Positions 42,882 through 53,244 are shown, counted from the first letter of the stretch. The stretch: DNA of 64,000 nucleotides from Verrucomicrobiia bacterium (GCA_019634625.1 JAHCBA010000006.1:149353-213352); one strand, 5' to 3'. Program-made: numbers and translations. The notes: generated from the letters alone by a model not told the origin.

Positions 42882-45296
42882 TCATTCACGTCGCAGAGCG
42901 ACCATTGGATCGACTATTGCAGCCCGGCGAGCAGGCAGCCAACAGGCCAGCAAAGCGACCAATGTGAGCAGGAGTGCCCCGGCGATCAACGTCAACGGAT
43001 CCATCGGATTGACTCCGAAGAGAAAACTGCGCAACACCGGCGTCAGCGCGAGCGTTCCGATAAGCCCCGCCACACCGCCGATCATCGCGAGTGACATGCC
43101 ATTTCGCACGACGAGCCGAAAAACATCGCTGGCCCGCGCGCCCAGGGCCATTCGAATGCCAATCTCATGCGTTCTCTCGATGACAAGAGAAGCCATGACT
43201 CCGTAAATTCCGACGGCAGCCAGAGCGAGCGCGGCGCTGGCCAGAAGCCCAAGGAGCACCATTTGGCTCCGGCGCTGCGAGATGGATTCAGAGAGGACCT
43301 GTTCCAAAGGTTGAACACTTTGCACCGGTTGGAATTTGTCCAAAGCCAGCACCGTTGCCTCGACAGCGGAAGCCAGTGCACGAGGATCGCCCGTGCTGCG
43401 CACAAGAATCGCCTGGGTGGAAAAATCGTAAACGGGAAGATAAATCCGCGGTTCGGCCGGCAAATCTAGGCTCAAGTCGAGACAATCTCCGACCACTCCA
43501 ATGATTTCGCCCAGGTTGCACTTGAGTCCGATGGGCTCGCGCCCGTCGAAATACTTCCGGACGAAGCCTTCGCTCACGATTGCAGCCACCATCGGCTTGT
43601 CTTGGTCGTTAAAGTCGCGTCCTTTGAGCAGCGGAATCCCCGTCGTGCTGAAATAGCCCGGACTCACCCCGCGCCACCGGACGAACTGTTCGCTGCCGGG
43701 CGCAGGAACAGGCTGCCCTTCCAGCAAGAGGGGAAGATTCGAAAAGATACGTCCGCCTGCCAGTGGGACTCCCATGCAGGCCGCGGCGGAGCGCACCCCC
43801 GGCAGGGCTTCGAGCCGCTCGATGAGTTGCGAGGTGAAAGCTTGCCGCGCTTCGCGCGCCGCCGGTCCGGGATAGCGGGCCGGTGAAAAGACCAGGCCCA
43901 CCGCCAGGACATTCTCAGGATCGAAGCCAGGCTGAACCCGATTGAGCTGAGCAAAGCTCCGCACCATGAGTCCCGCACCTGCCAGCAGCATCAGAGACAA
44001 CGCGATTTCCGAAACGACCAGACCGTTCCGCAGCCGGTGACTGCGAAGCGTGGTGGTCAGTCCACGGCTGTTCTCTTTGAACGCTTCATTCAATCCGACA
44101 CGCGTCGCCTGAAGGGCGGGAGCGGAGCCAAACAAGAGTCCGGCGAGAATAGAAAGGGCTCCTGCAAAACACAGGACCGCCGGATCAATTTGAGTTTCGC
44201 CCAGGCGCGGGAGATCGGCCGGAAGCAACAAAATCAATGCTCGGACACCCCAAAATGCCAGTAACATACCGCAACCGCCTCCAATCAAACTGAATAGAAG
44301 GCTCTCGCTCCATAGTTGCCGGAGAATTTGAAACCGGCTGGCGCCCAGGGCGGCCCGGATTGCCATCTCTTTGTGCCGGGCAGAACCGCGCATCAGAAAG
44401 AGATTGGCCACATTGACGCACGCAATCAGCAGAACCAGGCCGGCCGCCGCCAATAGCAAGAAGATCAACGGTCGAGCGTGTCCAGCGATCTGTTCTTCTA
44501 GCAGCTCTGCTCGGACCGTCCAGTCGGTCCGCCTCTGCTCTCCGTCATATTGCTCATTGATGATTCGAACTTCTGCGTCGGCCTGTTCGACGGTGGCATC
44601 GGGTTTCAATCGGGCCAGCACATGGCCGGCACCGTCACCGTCCTTGCCCGCTTTCTGGTCCGGCGTCCAGACGGCCGGGGTCCAGATCTCAGCGGGTTGC
44701 TTCAGCGTCGTTGCCGCTCCCGCCAGCGTGCCGAGCGGGAAATGGAGATCTTGCGGGAGAACTCCTACGACCGTGAAGGTGTCCGTATCGCTCCGAATCG
44801 ATCTTCCGATGACGTTTGGATCGCCACCGAACCGGCTCTGCCAAAGCGCAAAGCTCAGCAGCACCACGCGATGGTTCCCGTCCTCGCCTTCCTCGGATTG
44901 GAATCCGCGGCCGAGGACTGGTTTCACCCCGAGGACTTGCGTCAGATTTGGTGATACGCACAGACCTCGGAGTTGGCGCGGGTTTTCGTCCCCAACCAAG
45001 GTGAAGTCGGTTGGCTGGAGCAATGCCATCTGTGAGAAGCAGGTATTCCGTTCCTGCAGATTCCAGAATCGCCCCGGCGTGACGACGATCCGGTTGTAGC
45101 CCAGTGTTGCATTCTGGCGATACACCCAAACCAGTTGCCCCGAGTCCCGATAGGGCAATGGCCGAAGCAACACCGCGTTCGCCACGCTGAAGATAGCGGT
45201 GTTGGCGCCGATCCCGAGCGCGAGCGTGAGCACGGCCGCGGCGGTGAAGCCGGGGCTCTTGAGCAACTGGCGGAAGGCGAAGCGGAGTTCGTTCAT
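42882..45296 (-). CDS. ADOP-type ABC permease, array copy 3 (atypical composition)
   Basis: The 804-residue paralogue has the full two-by-two domain layout, from [20 protein letters not shown] to [20 protein letters not shown]. Its body is visibly more AT-rich in codon choice than its neighbours, yet the first 90 bp are almost identical in DNA to the matching part of copies 1 and 2. This points to either separate acquisition or local gene conversion of the 5' end. Domains and reading frame appear complete. Confidence 0.88.
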   Translation of the reverse strand: MNELRFAFRQLLKSPGFTAAAVLTLALGIGANTAIFSVANAVLLRPLPYRDSGQLVWVYRQNATLGYNRIVVTPGRFWNLQERNTCFSQMALLQPTDFTLVGDENPRQLRGLCVSPNLTQVLGVKPVLGRGFQSEEGEDGNHRVVLLSFALWQSRFGGDPNVIGRSIRSDTDTFTVVGVLPQDLHFPLGTLAGAATTLKQPAEIWTPAVWTPDQKAGKDGDGAGHVLARLKPDATVEQADAEVRIINEQYDGEQRRTDWTVRAELLEEQIAGHARPLIFLLLAAAGLVLLIACVNVANLFLMRGSARHKEMAIRAALGASRFQILRQLWSESLLFSLIGGGCGMLLAFWGVRALILLLPADLPRLGETQIDPAVLCFAGALSILAGLLFGSAPALQATRVGLNEAFKENSRGLTTTLRSHRLRNGLVVSEIALSLMLLAGAGLMVRSFAQLNRVQPGFDPENVLAVGLVFSPARYPGPAAREARQAFTSQLIERLEALPGVRSAAACMGVPLAGGRIFSNLPLLLEGQPVPAPGSEQFVRWRGVSPGYFSTTGIPLLKGRDFNDQDKPMVAAIVSEGFVRKYFDGREPIGLKCNLGEIIGVVGDCLDLSLDLPAEPRIYLPVYDFSTQAILVRSTGDPRALASAVEATVLALDKFQPVQSVQPLEQVLSESISQRRSQMVLLGLLASAALALAAVGIYGVMASLVIERTHEIGIRMALGARASDVFRLVVRNGMSLAMIGGVAGLIGTLALTPVLRSFLFGVNPMDPLTLIAGALLLTLVALLACWLPARRAAIVDPMVALRRE

Positions 45297-45342
45297 GGCT
45301 GTGGGACGAAAGTGTTCGGTGTTCAGGCCTACCGGTGGGGCC

Positions 45343-45675
45343 GTGGACGAGGCACCGGTGATCCCCGCCGAATGGCTGGCTGACTTCGAGGCCGCCGCGC
45401 GCCGACCCTTGCGGCAGCGCCTCCGTTACGCGTTCGTCCGCACGACGAAGCCGGTGCTGGATGAAGCGCGGTATCGCTCGTTCGAGAGCCTGGAGGAATA
45501 CCGCCGCTGGTGCGCGGAGAACCTCCCCGACTGGCTCGGTCACCGCCTGCCGTTGCGTGAGCGAGCGGAGCTGGCATTGAATCTTGTGAAGGATATCCAT
45601 GGGGTGTCATTCGGCCCGCAACGCCACCATCGGATCCACCCGCGCCGCGCGACGTGCGGGCAGCCAGCAGGCTGA
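45343..45675 (+). CDS. Unidentified small ORF in the spacer between permease copies 3 and 4
   Basis: A GTG at 45343 opens 110 codons whose first 87 residues look like genuine protein, with balanced composition and helix-forming segments: PAEWLADFEAAARRPLRQRL, YAFVRTTKPVLDEARYRSFE, SLEEYRRWCAENLPDW and LRERAELALNLVKDIHG. The last 23 residues run antisense into the end of permease copy 4 and are not protein-like, so the natural C-terminus may have been replaced. I do not recognise the family. It is on the opposite strand to the permeases. It may be a functional small protein or the left-over of an insertion. Confidence 0.45.
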   Translation: MDEAPVIPAEWLADFEAAARRPLRQRLRYAFVRTTKPVLDEARYRSFESLEEYRRWCAENLPDWLGHRLPLRERAELALNLVKDIHGVSFGPQRHHRIHPRRATCGQPAG

Positions 45676-48051
45676 CCACGCAACGGCCAACAAAAGCAAC
45701 GGGATGCTGAGAAAGGTGAGTGGATCGGTCGGGCTGATGCCGAAGAGCAGGCTGCGCAGCCATTGCGTCGTGGCCAGAGCGCCGGGCAGACCAACAACGA
45801 TTCCTGCTCCCGCCAGCCTCATGCCCTGTCGCAACACAAGCCGCTGCACGTCGCTGCGCCGTGCTCCCAGCGCCATGCGGATGCCGACTTCACGCGTCCG
45901 CTGCGAGACCGAGTAGGCGATGACACCGAACAGGCCGGACACCGCGAGCACGAGTGCCACGATCCCCAGTACGCCCAACAACATGCCGGAGGTCCGCACC
46001 GGGAAGAGGGCCAGCGTGAGGTGCTGCTCCAGGGTCGTGGCCGTCGTCAGCGCCAGCCGGGAATCCAGTTCCTGCGTCGCGCCACGGATCGCCGCCAGCA
46101 CGGGGCGCGGGTCGCCCCGGACATGGGCCACCAAGGTCGCGTGCAGGGGCACGCCCTGGAGGAAGCACTCGAAGAAGGCCGGCTTGGGATCTTCGCCCAG
46201 CGTGCGATAGCGGCCGGTCTGCACCACGCCGACAATCTCGCGAACGTTCTCCGCGTTCACGTCGCCCACATACAGCCGGCGGCCGATCGGATTCTGGCCG
46301 GGCCAGAAGCGGGTGGCCGCCGCCTCGTTGATGATCGCCACGCGCGGCGCACCTTCGCGGTCGGCCGCGGTGAACTCCCGTCCCTGCAGGAGAGAGGTTC
46401 CAAGGGTGGCGAAGTAGCCGGGGCCGACGCCAAATCTCTCGAAGAATCCGGACCGCGCGGCGCCTGGTTCCTGCTCGTCCAGCGGGAAGCTGCCATTGTT
46501 CATCGCGGTGCCCAGCGGCAGATGCCGGGTCCAGGCCGCCGCCCGCACACCTGGCAACGTCTGCACCCGGGACAGCAATCGGGCATAGAACTCCTCCGCC
46601 TGCGCCGCCGAATAGCCAAAGTCGTTCAGGTTAAGACCGGCCGTCACGCGGTTCTTCACCTCGAAGCCCGGATCAAGGGCGCGGGCTTTGAACAGGCTGC
46701 GAAGGCAGAGGGTCGCGCCCAGCAGCAGCACCAGGCAGAGCGCCATCTGGCCGACGATCAGGGCGTTCGCGAGCCGGGACCGGCGCCCGGCCGTGCCGCG
46801 CGACTCGTCCTTCAGAGCGGAGGCCACGTCCTGCCGGGTGCCGCGGAAGGCCGGAGCCAGTCCGAAGAGGATGCCGGTGGCGAGCGAGACCACCGCGGTG
46901 AAGGTGAGCACGCGCCAGTCGGGCGTCATGTCAAGACGGAGCGGCAGGCTCGTCGGCACGAGCCCCACGATGAGGTTCGCCAGCCAGACCGACAGCAGCA
47001 GACCCAGCCCGCCTCCCGCCGCGGCCAGCAGCACGCTCTCGGTGAGCAACTGTCGGATGAGCCGGGATCGTCCCGCGCCGAGCGCTGAACGCACGGCCAT
47101 CTCCTTCCGCCGCGCCGCGCCGCGCGCGAGCTGCAGGTTCGCCGCGTTGGCGCAGGCGATGAGCAGCACGAGCAGCACCGCGCCTGTCAGCGTCGCGGTG
47201 AACGCGCGGACAAATCCCCGCAACGGCACAGGCACCATGAGGAAAGGCGTCAGCACCGCACCGTCCTCGGGCTTCCTACCCTTGATCTCCTCCTGGAAAC
47301 GGTGCGTCAGCGCCGTCAGATCGGCCCCTGCCTGCGCTTCGTTGACGCCTGGCTTCAGGCGACCGAGCCCGATGACCGAATGCGAATCGGTGCGCGTGAG
47401 CCACGTGGCGTTGTGCGACACCGCCGGGACCATCATGAATGGCACCCAAAGGTCCGGGTTAATGCCGGCCATCGTGCCGGTAAACGCGTCCGGGGCCACG
47501 CCGATCACGGTCAGCGCGACCCCGTTGATGGTCAGCGCGCGGCCTACGGCCTGTGGATCGGCGGCGAGGCGGTTTCGCCAGAAGGCCTGGCTGACCACGA
47601 CCACCGGATGCGAGCCTGGCGTCTGGTCCTCCGCCGGCAGGAAGAATCGTCCCAGCGCGGGCTGGATGCCGCACAGATCGAAGAAATTGCCGGACACGGC
47701 CAGACCCTGGACCGGTTCGCCGACGCCGTTCAGGTTCCAGCTCATGAACGAAGGCTCGGTCTCGAATGCCCCGAGATCCGCGAACGACTGGTTGTGCTGG
47801 CGCAGGTAGGCGATCTCCGCCGGCCCCCAGTTGCCGTAGCGTTTGAGATCCGAAGCGGCCTTGGGCCGCAGTTGCCAGATCTGCCATAGATCACCCGGCC
47901 GCTCGACCGGCGGCGGCCGGAGCAACAGCGTGTTGACGAAGCTGAAGATGGTCGTGTTGGCCGCGATGCCCAAGGCGAGTGACAACACGGCCACGGCGGT
48001 GAAGCCCGGGTTCTTGAGCAGCTGACGGAGGGAGAAGCGGAGGTCGTTCAT
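45607..48051 (-). CDS. ADOP-type ABC permease, array copy 4
   Basis: The 814-residue paralogue starts [20 protein letters not shown] at the ATG 48051; an in-frame TTG two codons earlier is unlikely. Both MacB_PCD and FtsX pairs are present: LIACANAANLQLARGAARRKEMAVRSALGAGRSRL in the first FtsX domain, REVGIRMALGARRSDV in the second, ending [20 protein letters not shown]. It lies downstream of an 85-bp palindromic repeat and upstream of the small unidentified ORF. Confidence 0.88.
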   Translation of the reverse strand: MNDLRFSLRQLLKNPGFTAVAVLSLALGIAANTTIFSFVNTLLLRPPPVERPGDLWQIWQLRPKAASDLKRYGNWGPAEIAYLRQHNQSFADLGAFETEPSFMSWNLNGVGEPVQGLAVSGNFFDLCGIQPALGRFFLPAEDQTPGSHPVVVVSQAFWRNRLAADPQAVGRALTINGVALTVIGVAPDAFTGTMAGINPDLWVPFMMVPAVSHNATWLTRTDSHSVIGLGRLKPGVNEAQAGADLTALTHRFQEEIKGRKPEDGAVLTPFLMVPVPLRGFVRAFTATLTGAVLLVLLIACANAANLQLARGAARRKEMAVRSALGAGRSRLIRQLLTESVLLAAAGGGLGLLLSVWLANLIVGLVPTSLPLRLDMTPDWRVLTFTAVVSLATGILFGLAPAFRGTRQDVASALKDESRGTAGRRSRLANALIVGQMALCLVLLLGATLCLRSLFKARALDPGFEVKNRVTAGLNLNDFGYSAAQAEEFYARLLSRVQTLPGVRAAAWTRHLPLGTAMNNGSFPLDEQEPGAARSGFFERFGVGPGYFATLGTSLLQGREFTAADREGAPRVAIINEAAATRFWPGQNPIGRRLYVGDVNAENVREIVGVVQTGRYRTLGEDPKPAFFECFLQGVPLHATLVAHVRGDPRPVLAAIRGATQELDSRLALTTATTLEQHLTLALFPVRTSGMLLGVLGIVALVLAVSGLFGVIAYSVSQRTREVGIRMALGARRSDVQRLVLRQGMRLAGAGIVVGLPGALATTQWLRSLLFGISPTDPLTFLSIPLLLLAVAWSACWLPARRAARVDPMVALRAE

Positions 48052-48150
48052 GGGCAAAGGCAGAAGGTAGAATGGAGAATGCAGATACGCTCAGGACATA
48101 GCCGGCGGCTTATGTTGGAAGGCTTCTTCATGCTGCATTCCTGGGAGAAC

Positions 48151-48235
48151 CCGGGGTCAGATCTGTGAATTTGACAAATCGAGGACCGAAATTCGGCGGG
48201 GGAGTCAAATGTCAAATTCAGAGATCTGACCCCGG
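48151..48235. repeat. 85-bp palindromic repeat, copy 1
   Basis: Two 26-bp arms (48151-48176 and 48210-48235) are inverted copies with one mismatch, including CCGGGGTCAGATCT and AGATCTGACCCCGG, around a 33-bp centre. The RNA would fold into a very stable hairpin. A second copy of exactly the same length is at 55418-55502. It is REP/BIME-like. It lies between permease copies 5 and 4. Confidence 0.9.
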
Positions 48236-48256
48236 CGCTTCCGCTCACACCTCCCC

Positions 48257-50644
48257 TCACTCACAACGCAGCGCCTCCATTGGATCGACCCTGGCCGCGC
48301 GCCGGGCGGGCAGCCAGGAGGCGGTGAAGGCGACGACGAGCAGCAGGGCGCTGGCGAGGACGACCACGCCGGGGGCGTTCGGTTTCAAACCCGGGGTGAT
48401 CGACGCCAGGATGCGGGCCAGAGCGACGGCGCCGAGACCTCCGAGCACGAGGCCTGCAGCGGTCAATCTCAGCCCCCTTCCCAACACGAGGGAAAGCACA
48501 TCGCGAATCTGCGCGCCGAGCGCCATGCGCACGCCAATTTCGCGGGTCCGTTGCGCGACGTATCCCGCGATCACGCCGTAGGTACCCAACGCGGCCAGGA
48601 GCAATCCGAGTCCCGCGAACGCCGCCAGCAGCCCGCCGGCAACGGCGGCCTGGTCGAAGAACCGCCCCACCTGGGCGCGCACGGAGCCGGCTTCGCTCAG
48701 CGGCAGGTCGGGATCGAGTTCTGCCACGGCGCGGCGCAGTGTTTCGCCCGTGACATGTCCCCGCACTGCCACGGCCAGGCTGGAGGCAGGATCCTGGGCG
48801 AGGGGACGGTAGCATTGAAGGCGCGTGGTGGGTTCACCGGGATCGGTGGCGGACCGGATGTCGGCCACCACGCCGACGATTTCCTGCCAGGCGTCTGGCT
48901 GGCCGATGCGCTGTCCCAGAGCCGACCCATTGGGCCAGAAGGCGCGGGCGAACGATTCATTGATGATGACCACGGCGGAACGTTCAGCGGTGTCGGTCGT
49001 GGCGAATTCGCGTCCGTCCAGCAACCGGATGCCGAGTGTCGCGAAGTAGTCGGGCGACACGGATGCCAGAGCGCTGAGGGTGCCGGTCACGGGAGAGGCC
49101 GGGGATTCGATCGACAGGCCGATGTGACTGCGGGCGCCCGAGACCGGCAGGGCGTTGGCAAGGGCGGCACGATCCACTCCGGGCAGGGCGGCGAGTTGAT
49201 CCTGGAGACGCTCCGCGAAGCGGCGTCGGGCCTCGCCGTCGGGATAGGCCGTGCCCGAGAGATTCAGGTAACCGGCGTGAAGGCCGTCGATGCGCCAGCC
49301 GGGATCGGATGCGCTGAAGCGGCTCAACCCGTTCATCACCAGACCCGCTCCCGTAAGGAGCATGAGGGCCATCGCGACCTGCGCGATGATCAGGCCGTGG
49401 CGAAGCCGGTGGCGGGAGGTACCGCCGTCCCCGTCGCGGGGTCCTTGCTTCAAGGTGGCGTTGAGATCGGTGCGGGAGGCCAGCCAGGCGGGCAGGAGTC
49501 CGAAGGCGAGACCCGAAAGCGTGGAAGCCAGAAACGCAAAGGCCAGCACCGTGACGTTGAGTTCAAGCTGCAGCAAGGGGCGGCCGTCCTCGGTCAGGCG
49601 ATGGGCGAGCCATTGATTCGTCCCGTAGGCCAGCAGCACGCCGAACCCACCGCCGAGCACGGCGAGGAGGAGATTCTCTTTGAGCAACTGGCGGAGCAAC
49701 CGGCCACGCGGCGCCCCAAGGGCACCGCGGATGGCGAGTTCCCGCGAACGCAGCGCGGTGCGGGCGAACTGGAGGTTGGCGAGATTCGCGCAGGCGATCA
49801 GCAGCACGAAGCCCGCGAGGCCCATGATCAGCCAGAGCATGATCTGACCGCGCGGGTCCATGCGGGACGTCGCCAGGGGCGCAACCCGGAGGCCGCTGTC
49901 CGTGTTGGTGTCCGGATGCTCCCCGCGAAGGTGTGCGGCGAGCGTGGCGAGGCCTGCATTGGCCTGGGCCAGCGAGACGCCGGGCTTCAGGCGGGCGAAT
50001 ACGTCGAGGTAATGATTCCCGCGCACCGCGCTTTCGGCGTCACTGAACGCCAGCGGCCGGATCAGATCGGCCCTGCCCCAGGTCTGGCGGTCGGCAAACT
50101 CCGGGGGCATCACGCCGACGACCGTGACGGGCGCGCCATCCAGGCGGATCGTGGCGCCGACAATGCCGGCGTCCGCATTGAACCGCCTCAGCCAGAAGGC
50201 GTGGTTCAGGAGCACGACGTCGCTGCGGCCGGGCTGGCTTTCCTCCGGGAGGAAGGCACGACCGAACCTCGGCTGGATGCCGAGCATCGGGATCAGGTCG
50301 GCGGTGACCTGCACCGTGCGCAGGCGTTCGGCCGGTTGACCCGCTTCGGACAGATTGGCGGGACGCGAGGTGGTGGCGGCCAGATGGGTGAAAACCGCGT
50401 TCTGATCGCGTTGATCGAGGAAGTTGGCCGGGGAATGCGGCCAGCGTTGGGAATGGGGCGACGTGCGAAACACGCGCACCAGGCGGTCGGCTTCGGGATA
50501 CGGCTGCTCGGGCATCAACAGCGAATGCAGACCGCTGAACATCGAGGTGTTCACACCAATGCCGAGCGCCAGCGTGAGCACGGCCACCGCGGTGAAGCCG
50601 GGGTGTTTCAGCAACTGTCGGAGGGCGAATCGGAGGTCGTTCAT
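48257..50644 (-). CDS. ADOP-type ABC permease, array copy 5
   Basis: The 795-residue paralogue begins [20 protein letters not shown] and ends [20 protein letters not shown]. Its first FtsX domain contains LLIACANLANLQFARTALRSRELAIRGALGAPRGRL and its second [16 protein letters not shown]. Both periplasmic MacB-like domains appear intact. It is 61 bp from copy 6 upstream. Confidence 0.88.
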   Translation of the reverse strand: MNDLRFALRQLLKHPGFTAVAVLTLALGIGVNTSMFSGLHSLLMPEQPYPEADRLVRVFRTSPHSQRWPHSPANFLDQRDQNAVFTHLAATTSRPANLSEAGQPAERLRTVQVTADLIPMLGIQPRFGRAFLPEESQPGRSDVVLLNHAFWLRRFNADAGIVGATIRLDGAPVTVVGVMPPEFADRQTWGRADLIRPLAFSDAESAVRGNHYLDVFARLKPGVSLAQANAGLATLAAHLRGEHPDTNTDSGLRVAPLATSRMDPRGQIMLWLIMGLAGFVLLIACANLANLQFARTALRSRELAIRGALGAPRGRLLRQLLKENLLLAVLGGGFGVLLAYGTNQWLAHRLTEDGRPLLQLELNVTVLAFAFLASTLSGLAFGLLPAWLASRTDLNATLKQGPRDGDGGTSRHRLRHGLIIAQVAMALMLLTGAGLVMNGLSRFSASDPGWRIDGLHAGYLNLSGTAYPDGEARRRFAERLQDQLAALPGVDRAALANALPVSGARSHIGLSIESPASPVTGTLSALASVSPDYFATLGIRLLDGREFATTDTAERSAVVIINESFARAFWPNGSALGQRIGQPDAWQEIVGVVADIRSATDPGEPTTRLQCYRPLAQDPASSLAVAVRGHVTGETLRRAVAELDPDLPLSEAGSVRAQVGRFFDQAAVAGGLLAAFAGLGLLLAALGTYGVIAGYVAQRTREIGVRMALGAQIRDVLSLVLGRGLRLTAAGLVLGGLGAVALARILASITPGLKPNAPGVVVLASALLLVVAFTASWLPARRAARVDPMEALRCE

Positions 50645-50705
50645 GGGTCAAGGTCCGACGTCCGGACGATCCACGTGAGGGTATTCGGTTTTCGGGACTG
50701 GGATT

Positions 50706-53099
50706 TCACTCATGCCTCAGCGCCCTCAAGGGTTCGACGTTCGAGGCCCTTCGTGCGGGAAACCAGCTGGCCAGCAGGGCGGTCAAGACGAAGAGTGCGC
50801 AGACTGCGGCATAGGAAACCCAATCCAGGACGCCGATGCCGAACAACATTCGCCGGAGGCCCAATGTCGTCAGTCCACCCAGCACCAGCCCGATCGCCAG
50901 ACCGGTTCCCGCATAGCGCAGGCCCTGTCGGACCACGAGCCTCAGGATCTCACCGCGATCCGCGCCCAAGGCCATTCTCACGCCCAGTTCGTAGGTGCGT
51001 TCCGTCACGGAATACGACACCACGCCGTAGATGCCGAGCATGGCCATGATCAGGCCAAAGATCGCGATCAGAGCGATTGCCCTGGTTTCCAGAAGACTTC
51101 GACCAATGGCTTCGTCCAGTTCCGCCCGCACCGATCGGGGATGAGTCACCGGCACGTTGGGATCGCCGGCCTGGACGGCTTCGCGAATCGGCTGCCGAAG
51201 GGTTGTCGGGTCGCCGCGACACTCGACCACGAATGCCACGCCGGACCAATGGGGAAAAAACTGATCTGCGCTCAGGTATGCTTCCGGACCGAGATGTTCC
51301 TCGTATCCAAGATTCCGGCGGTCCGGAACCACACCCACGATCTCGAGCCAACTTCGCCCGGCTTCGACGTCAATACCGACGCGCCTGCCGATTGGGTCCT
51401 CATTGGGAGAATAGCTCCTGACGAACGACTCGCTGACCAGCAGCACCGGCGGCGACCCTCGCCGGTCCGCCGACCCCAGCGGACGTCCGCGCACGATGGG
51501 AACGTTGACATGGGAAAGGTGATTCGGACTGGCGACGGTGAGGCGAACCCACTGACCTTCCTGCCCGTTGTCCTGTCCCTCAAATCGAAATCCGCTCGGA
51601 AACGGATACCGCATCAACACGCGATCCGAAGTAAGCGACACCTCGCCGACGCCGGGCACACCGGCGATCCGCTCCATCGCCTGCCCCACATAGAGCTGCC
51701 GCGATTCAGGCGTCGGGTAGATCCGGTCATTCAGTGACGAATGGACCGTCAGGAAGCGCGAGACATCGAAACCGGGCGGGAAGCTTTTCTTGTTCTGATA
51801 ACTGCGCACCAGCAAACCCGCCCCAAGACACAACGCGGCCGCCATCGCCACCTGGCCGATCATAAGGAAGTTTCGCAAGCGATGCCGGCGAGCGCTTCCA
51901 CCGCTGCCGATCCCGCCCGACTCCTTCAGGTCGGTCACCAGTTCGCCCCGGGTCGAACGCCAGGCGGGCAACCAGCCGACGACCAGCCCGGCGAGCCCCG
52001 CGAACAGCAAGGTTCCTGCGATCACCAGCGGACTGAATTCCACGCCGATCCCGTAGCGGGCCGTCAGCCGGGCAATCCACACCGACGACACGAGGCCGAC
52101 GATTCCTCCCAGCAACGCCAGCAACACGCTTTCCCCGAGCAACTGGCGGACGATCCGGAATCGTCGTGCGCCCAGGGTGAAGCGGACGGCGAATTCATGG
52201 CGCCGCGAAAGCATGCGGGCGAGCAGGATGTTGGCGATGTTGAAGGCGGCGATCCCGAGGACAAAGACGGGGATCGCGATGCCGAAGACCTGCTCCGGTT
52301 CGAAGTGCACTTTCAGCCGCTTGTCCGCCCGCAGGGCCAGCACCGATGCTTCCGGGGTGGGCCAGCCACGGTTCTCCGCGTGCCTCCTTACCAGGGGCGA
52401 CATGACGGCGGCCAGTTCGGCGTTCAGCCGGGCCGACGATATGCCGGCCCTGCCCCGGCCGACGACCTTGATGAAGCCGACCGCACTTCCGGCGGTTTCG
52501 AAATCCCGGGGCAGCCAGCCGTCGAGTCCGTAGAAGAGCCCGTTGCGATCGTAGCCCTTGGGCATGACCCCGATGATCGTAGCCGGCTTCTCGTTCAGGG
52601 AGACCGCCCGCCCGATGATCTCCGGATCGCCACTGAACTCCGCCTGCCAGCAACGATGCGAGATCAGGAGAAGATTCGCGGCGCCGGACCGGACCTCGTC
52701 GGCGGTGAACGCCCGGCCGAGGGCGGGCGCGACACCTGCAACCTCCAGGACCGACGGTGAGATATGTTGAATCGAGAGCGTCTTCGGCTCACCCACACCG
52801 GTCAGCACCTGGGAACCGTAGTTCCCCATCGCCCCGATGACCTCGAAGGACCGTAGAGCCGCCGCCGCCTCGATGAACTCCTCCACATGCAGTTGATCGC
52901 TGGGACCGTTCTTCGTCACCTTCCACAACCGCACCACGCGGTCCGGATCGGGAAACGGCATCCAGGCCGTGCGCTCATGTTGCAGCACAGCCATGACGAG
53001 ACTCATGGAGCCGATCACCAGGCTGAGCGTGATCAGGATGATCAACGTGCCGCCCGGTCTCTTGAGCAGCGTTCGGAAGGCAAATCTGATGTTGCTCAT
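50706..53099 (-). CDS. ADOP-type ABC permease, array copy 6 (divergent)
   Basis: The 797-residue protein is the most divergent of the seven. Its N-terminus, MSNIRFAFRTLLKRPGGTLI, lacks the usual [17 protein letters not shown] segment and has a different first helix (ILITLSLVIGSMSLVMAVLQ). The rest follows the family plan, with ILLARMLSRRHEFAVRFTLGARRFRI in the first FtsX domain, [17 protein letters not shown] in the second, and ASWFPARRASNVEPLRALRHE at the end. It appears intact. Confidence 0.85.
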   Translation of the reverse strand: MSNIRFAFRTLLKRPGGTLIILITLSLVIGSMSLVMAVLQHERTAWMPFPDPDRVVRLWKVTKNGPSDQLHVEEFIEAAAALRSFEVIGAMGNYGSQVLTGVGEPKTLSIQHISPSVLEVAGVAPALGRAFTADEVRSGAANLLLISHRCWQAEFSGDPEIIGRAVSLNEKPATIIGVMPKGYDRNGLFYGLDGWLPRDFETAGSAVGFIKVVGRGRAGISSARLNAELAAVMSPLVRRHAENRGWPTPEASVLALRADKRLKVHFEPEQVFGIAIPVFVLGIAAFNIANILLARMLSRRHEFAVRFTLGARRFRIVRQLLGESVLLALLGGIVGLVSSVWIARLTARYGIGVEFSPLVIAGTLLFAGLAGLVVGWLPAWRSTRGELVTDLKESGGIGSGGSARRHRLRNFLMIGQVAMAAALCLGAGLLVRSYQNKKSFPPGFDVSRFLTVHSSLNDRIYPTPESRQLYVGQAMERIAGVPGVGEVSLTSDRVLMRYPFPSGFRFEGQDNGQEGQWVRLTVASPNHLSHVNVPIVRGRPLGSADRRGSPPVLLVSESFVRSYSPNEDPIGRRVGIDVEAGRSWLEIVGVVPDRRNLGYEEHLGPEAYLSADQFFPHWSGVAFVVECRGDPTTLRQPIREAVQAGDPNVPVTHPRSVRAELDEAIGRSLLETRAIALIAIFGLIMAMLGIYGVVSYSVTERTYELGVRMALGADRGEILRLVVRQGLRYAGTGLAIGLVLGGLTTLGLRRMLFGIGVLDWVSYAAVCALFVLTALLASWFPARRASNVEPLRALRHE

Positions 53100-53244
53100 G
53101 GTACCAGGCAGTCTTCCGTGATCCGTCGCCAGTCGTCGGAGGGCAGGCGTCGAACCCAGAGCAAGGAGTGTCCAAGGTCGAAGCCCGAGGCGGGAGTCCC
53201 TCCACCCTTTCGATGTTTCGTGTTCAATGTCGGATGTTCGATAT

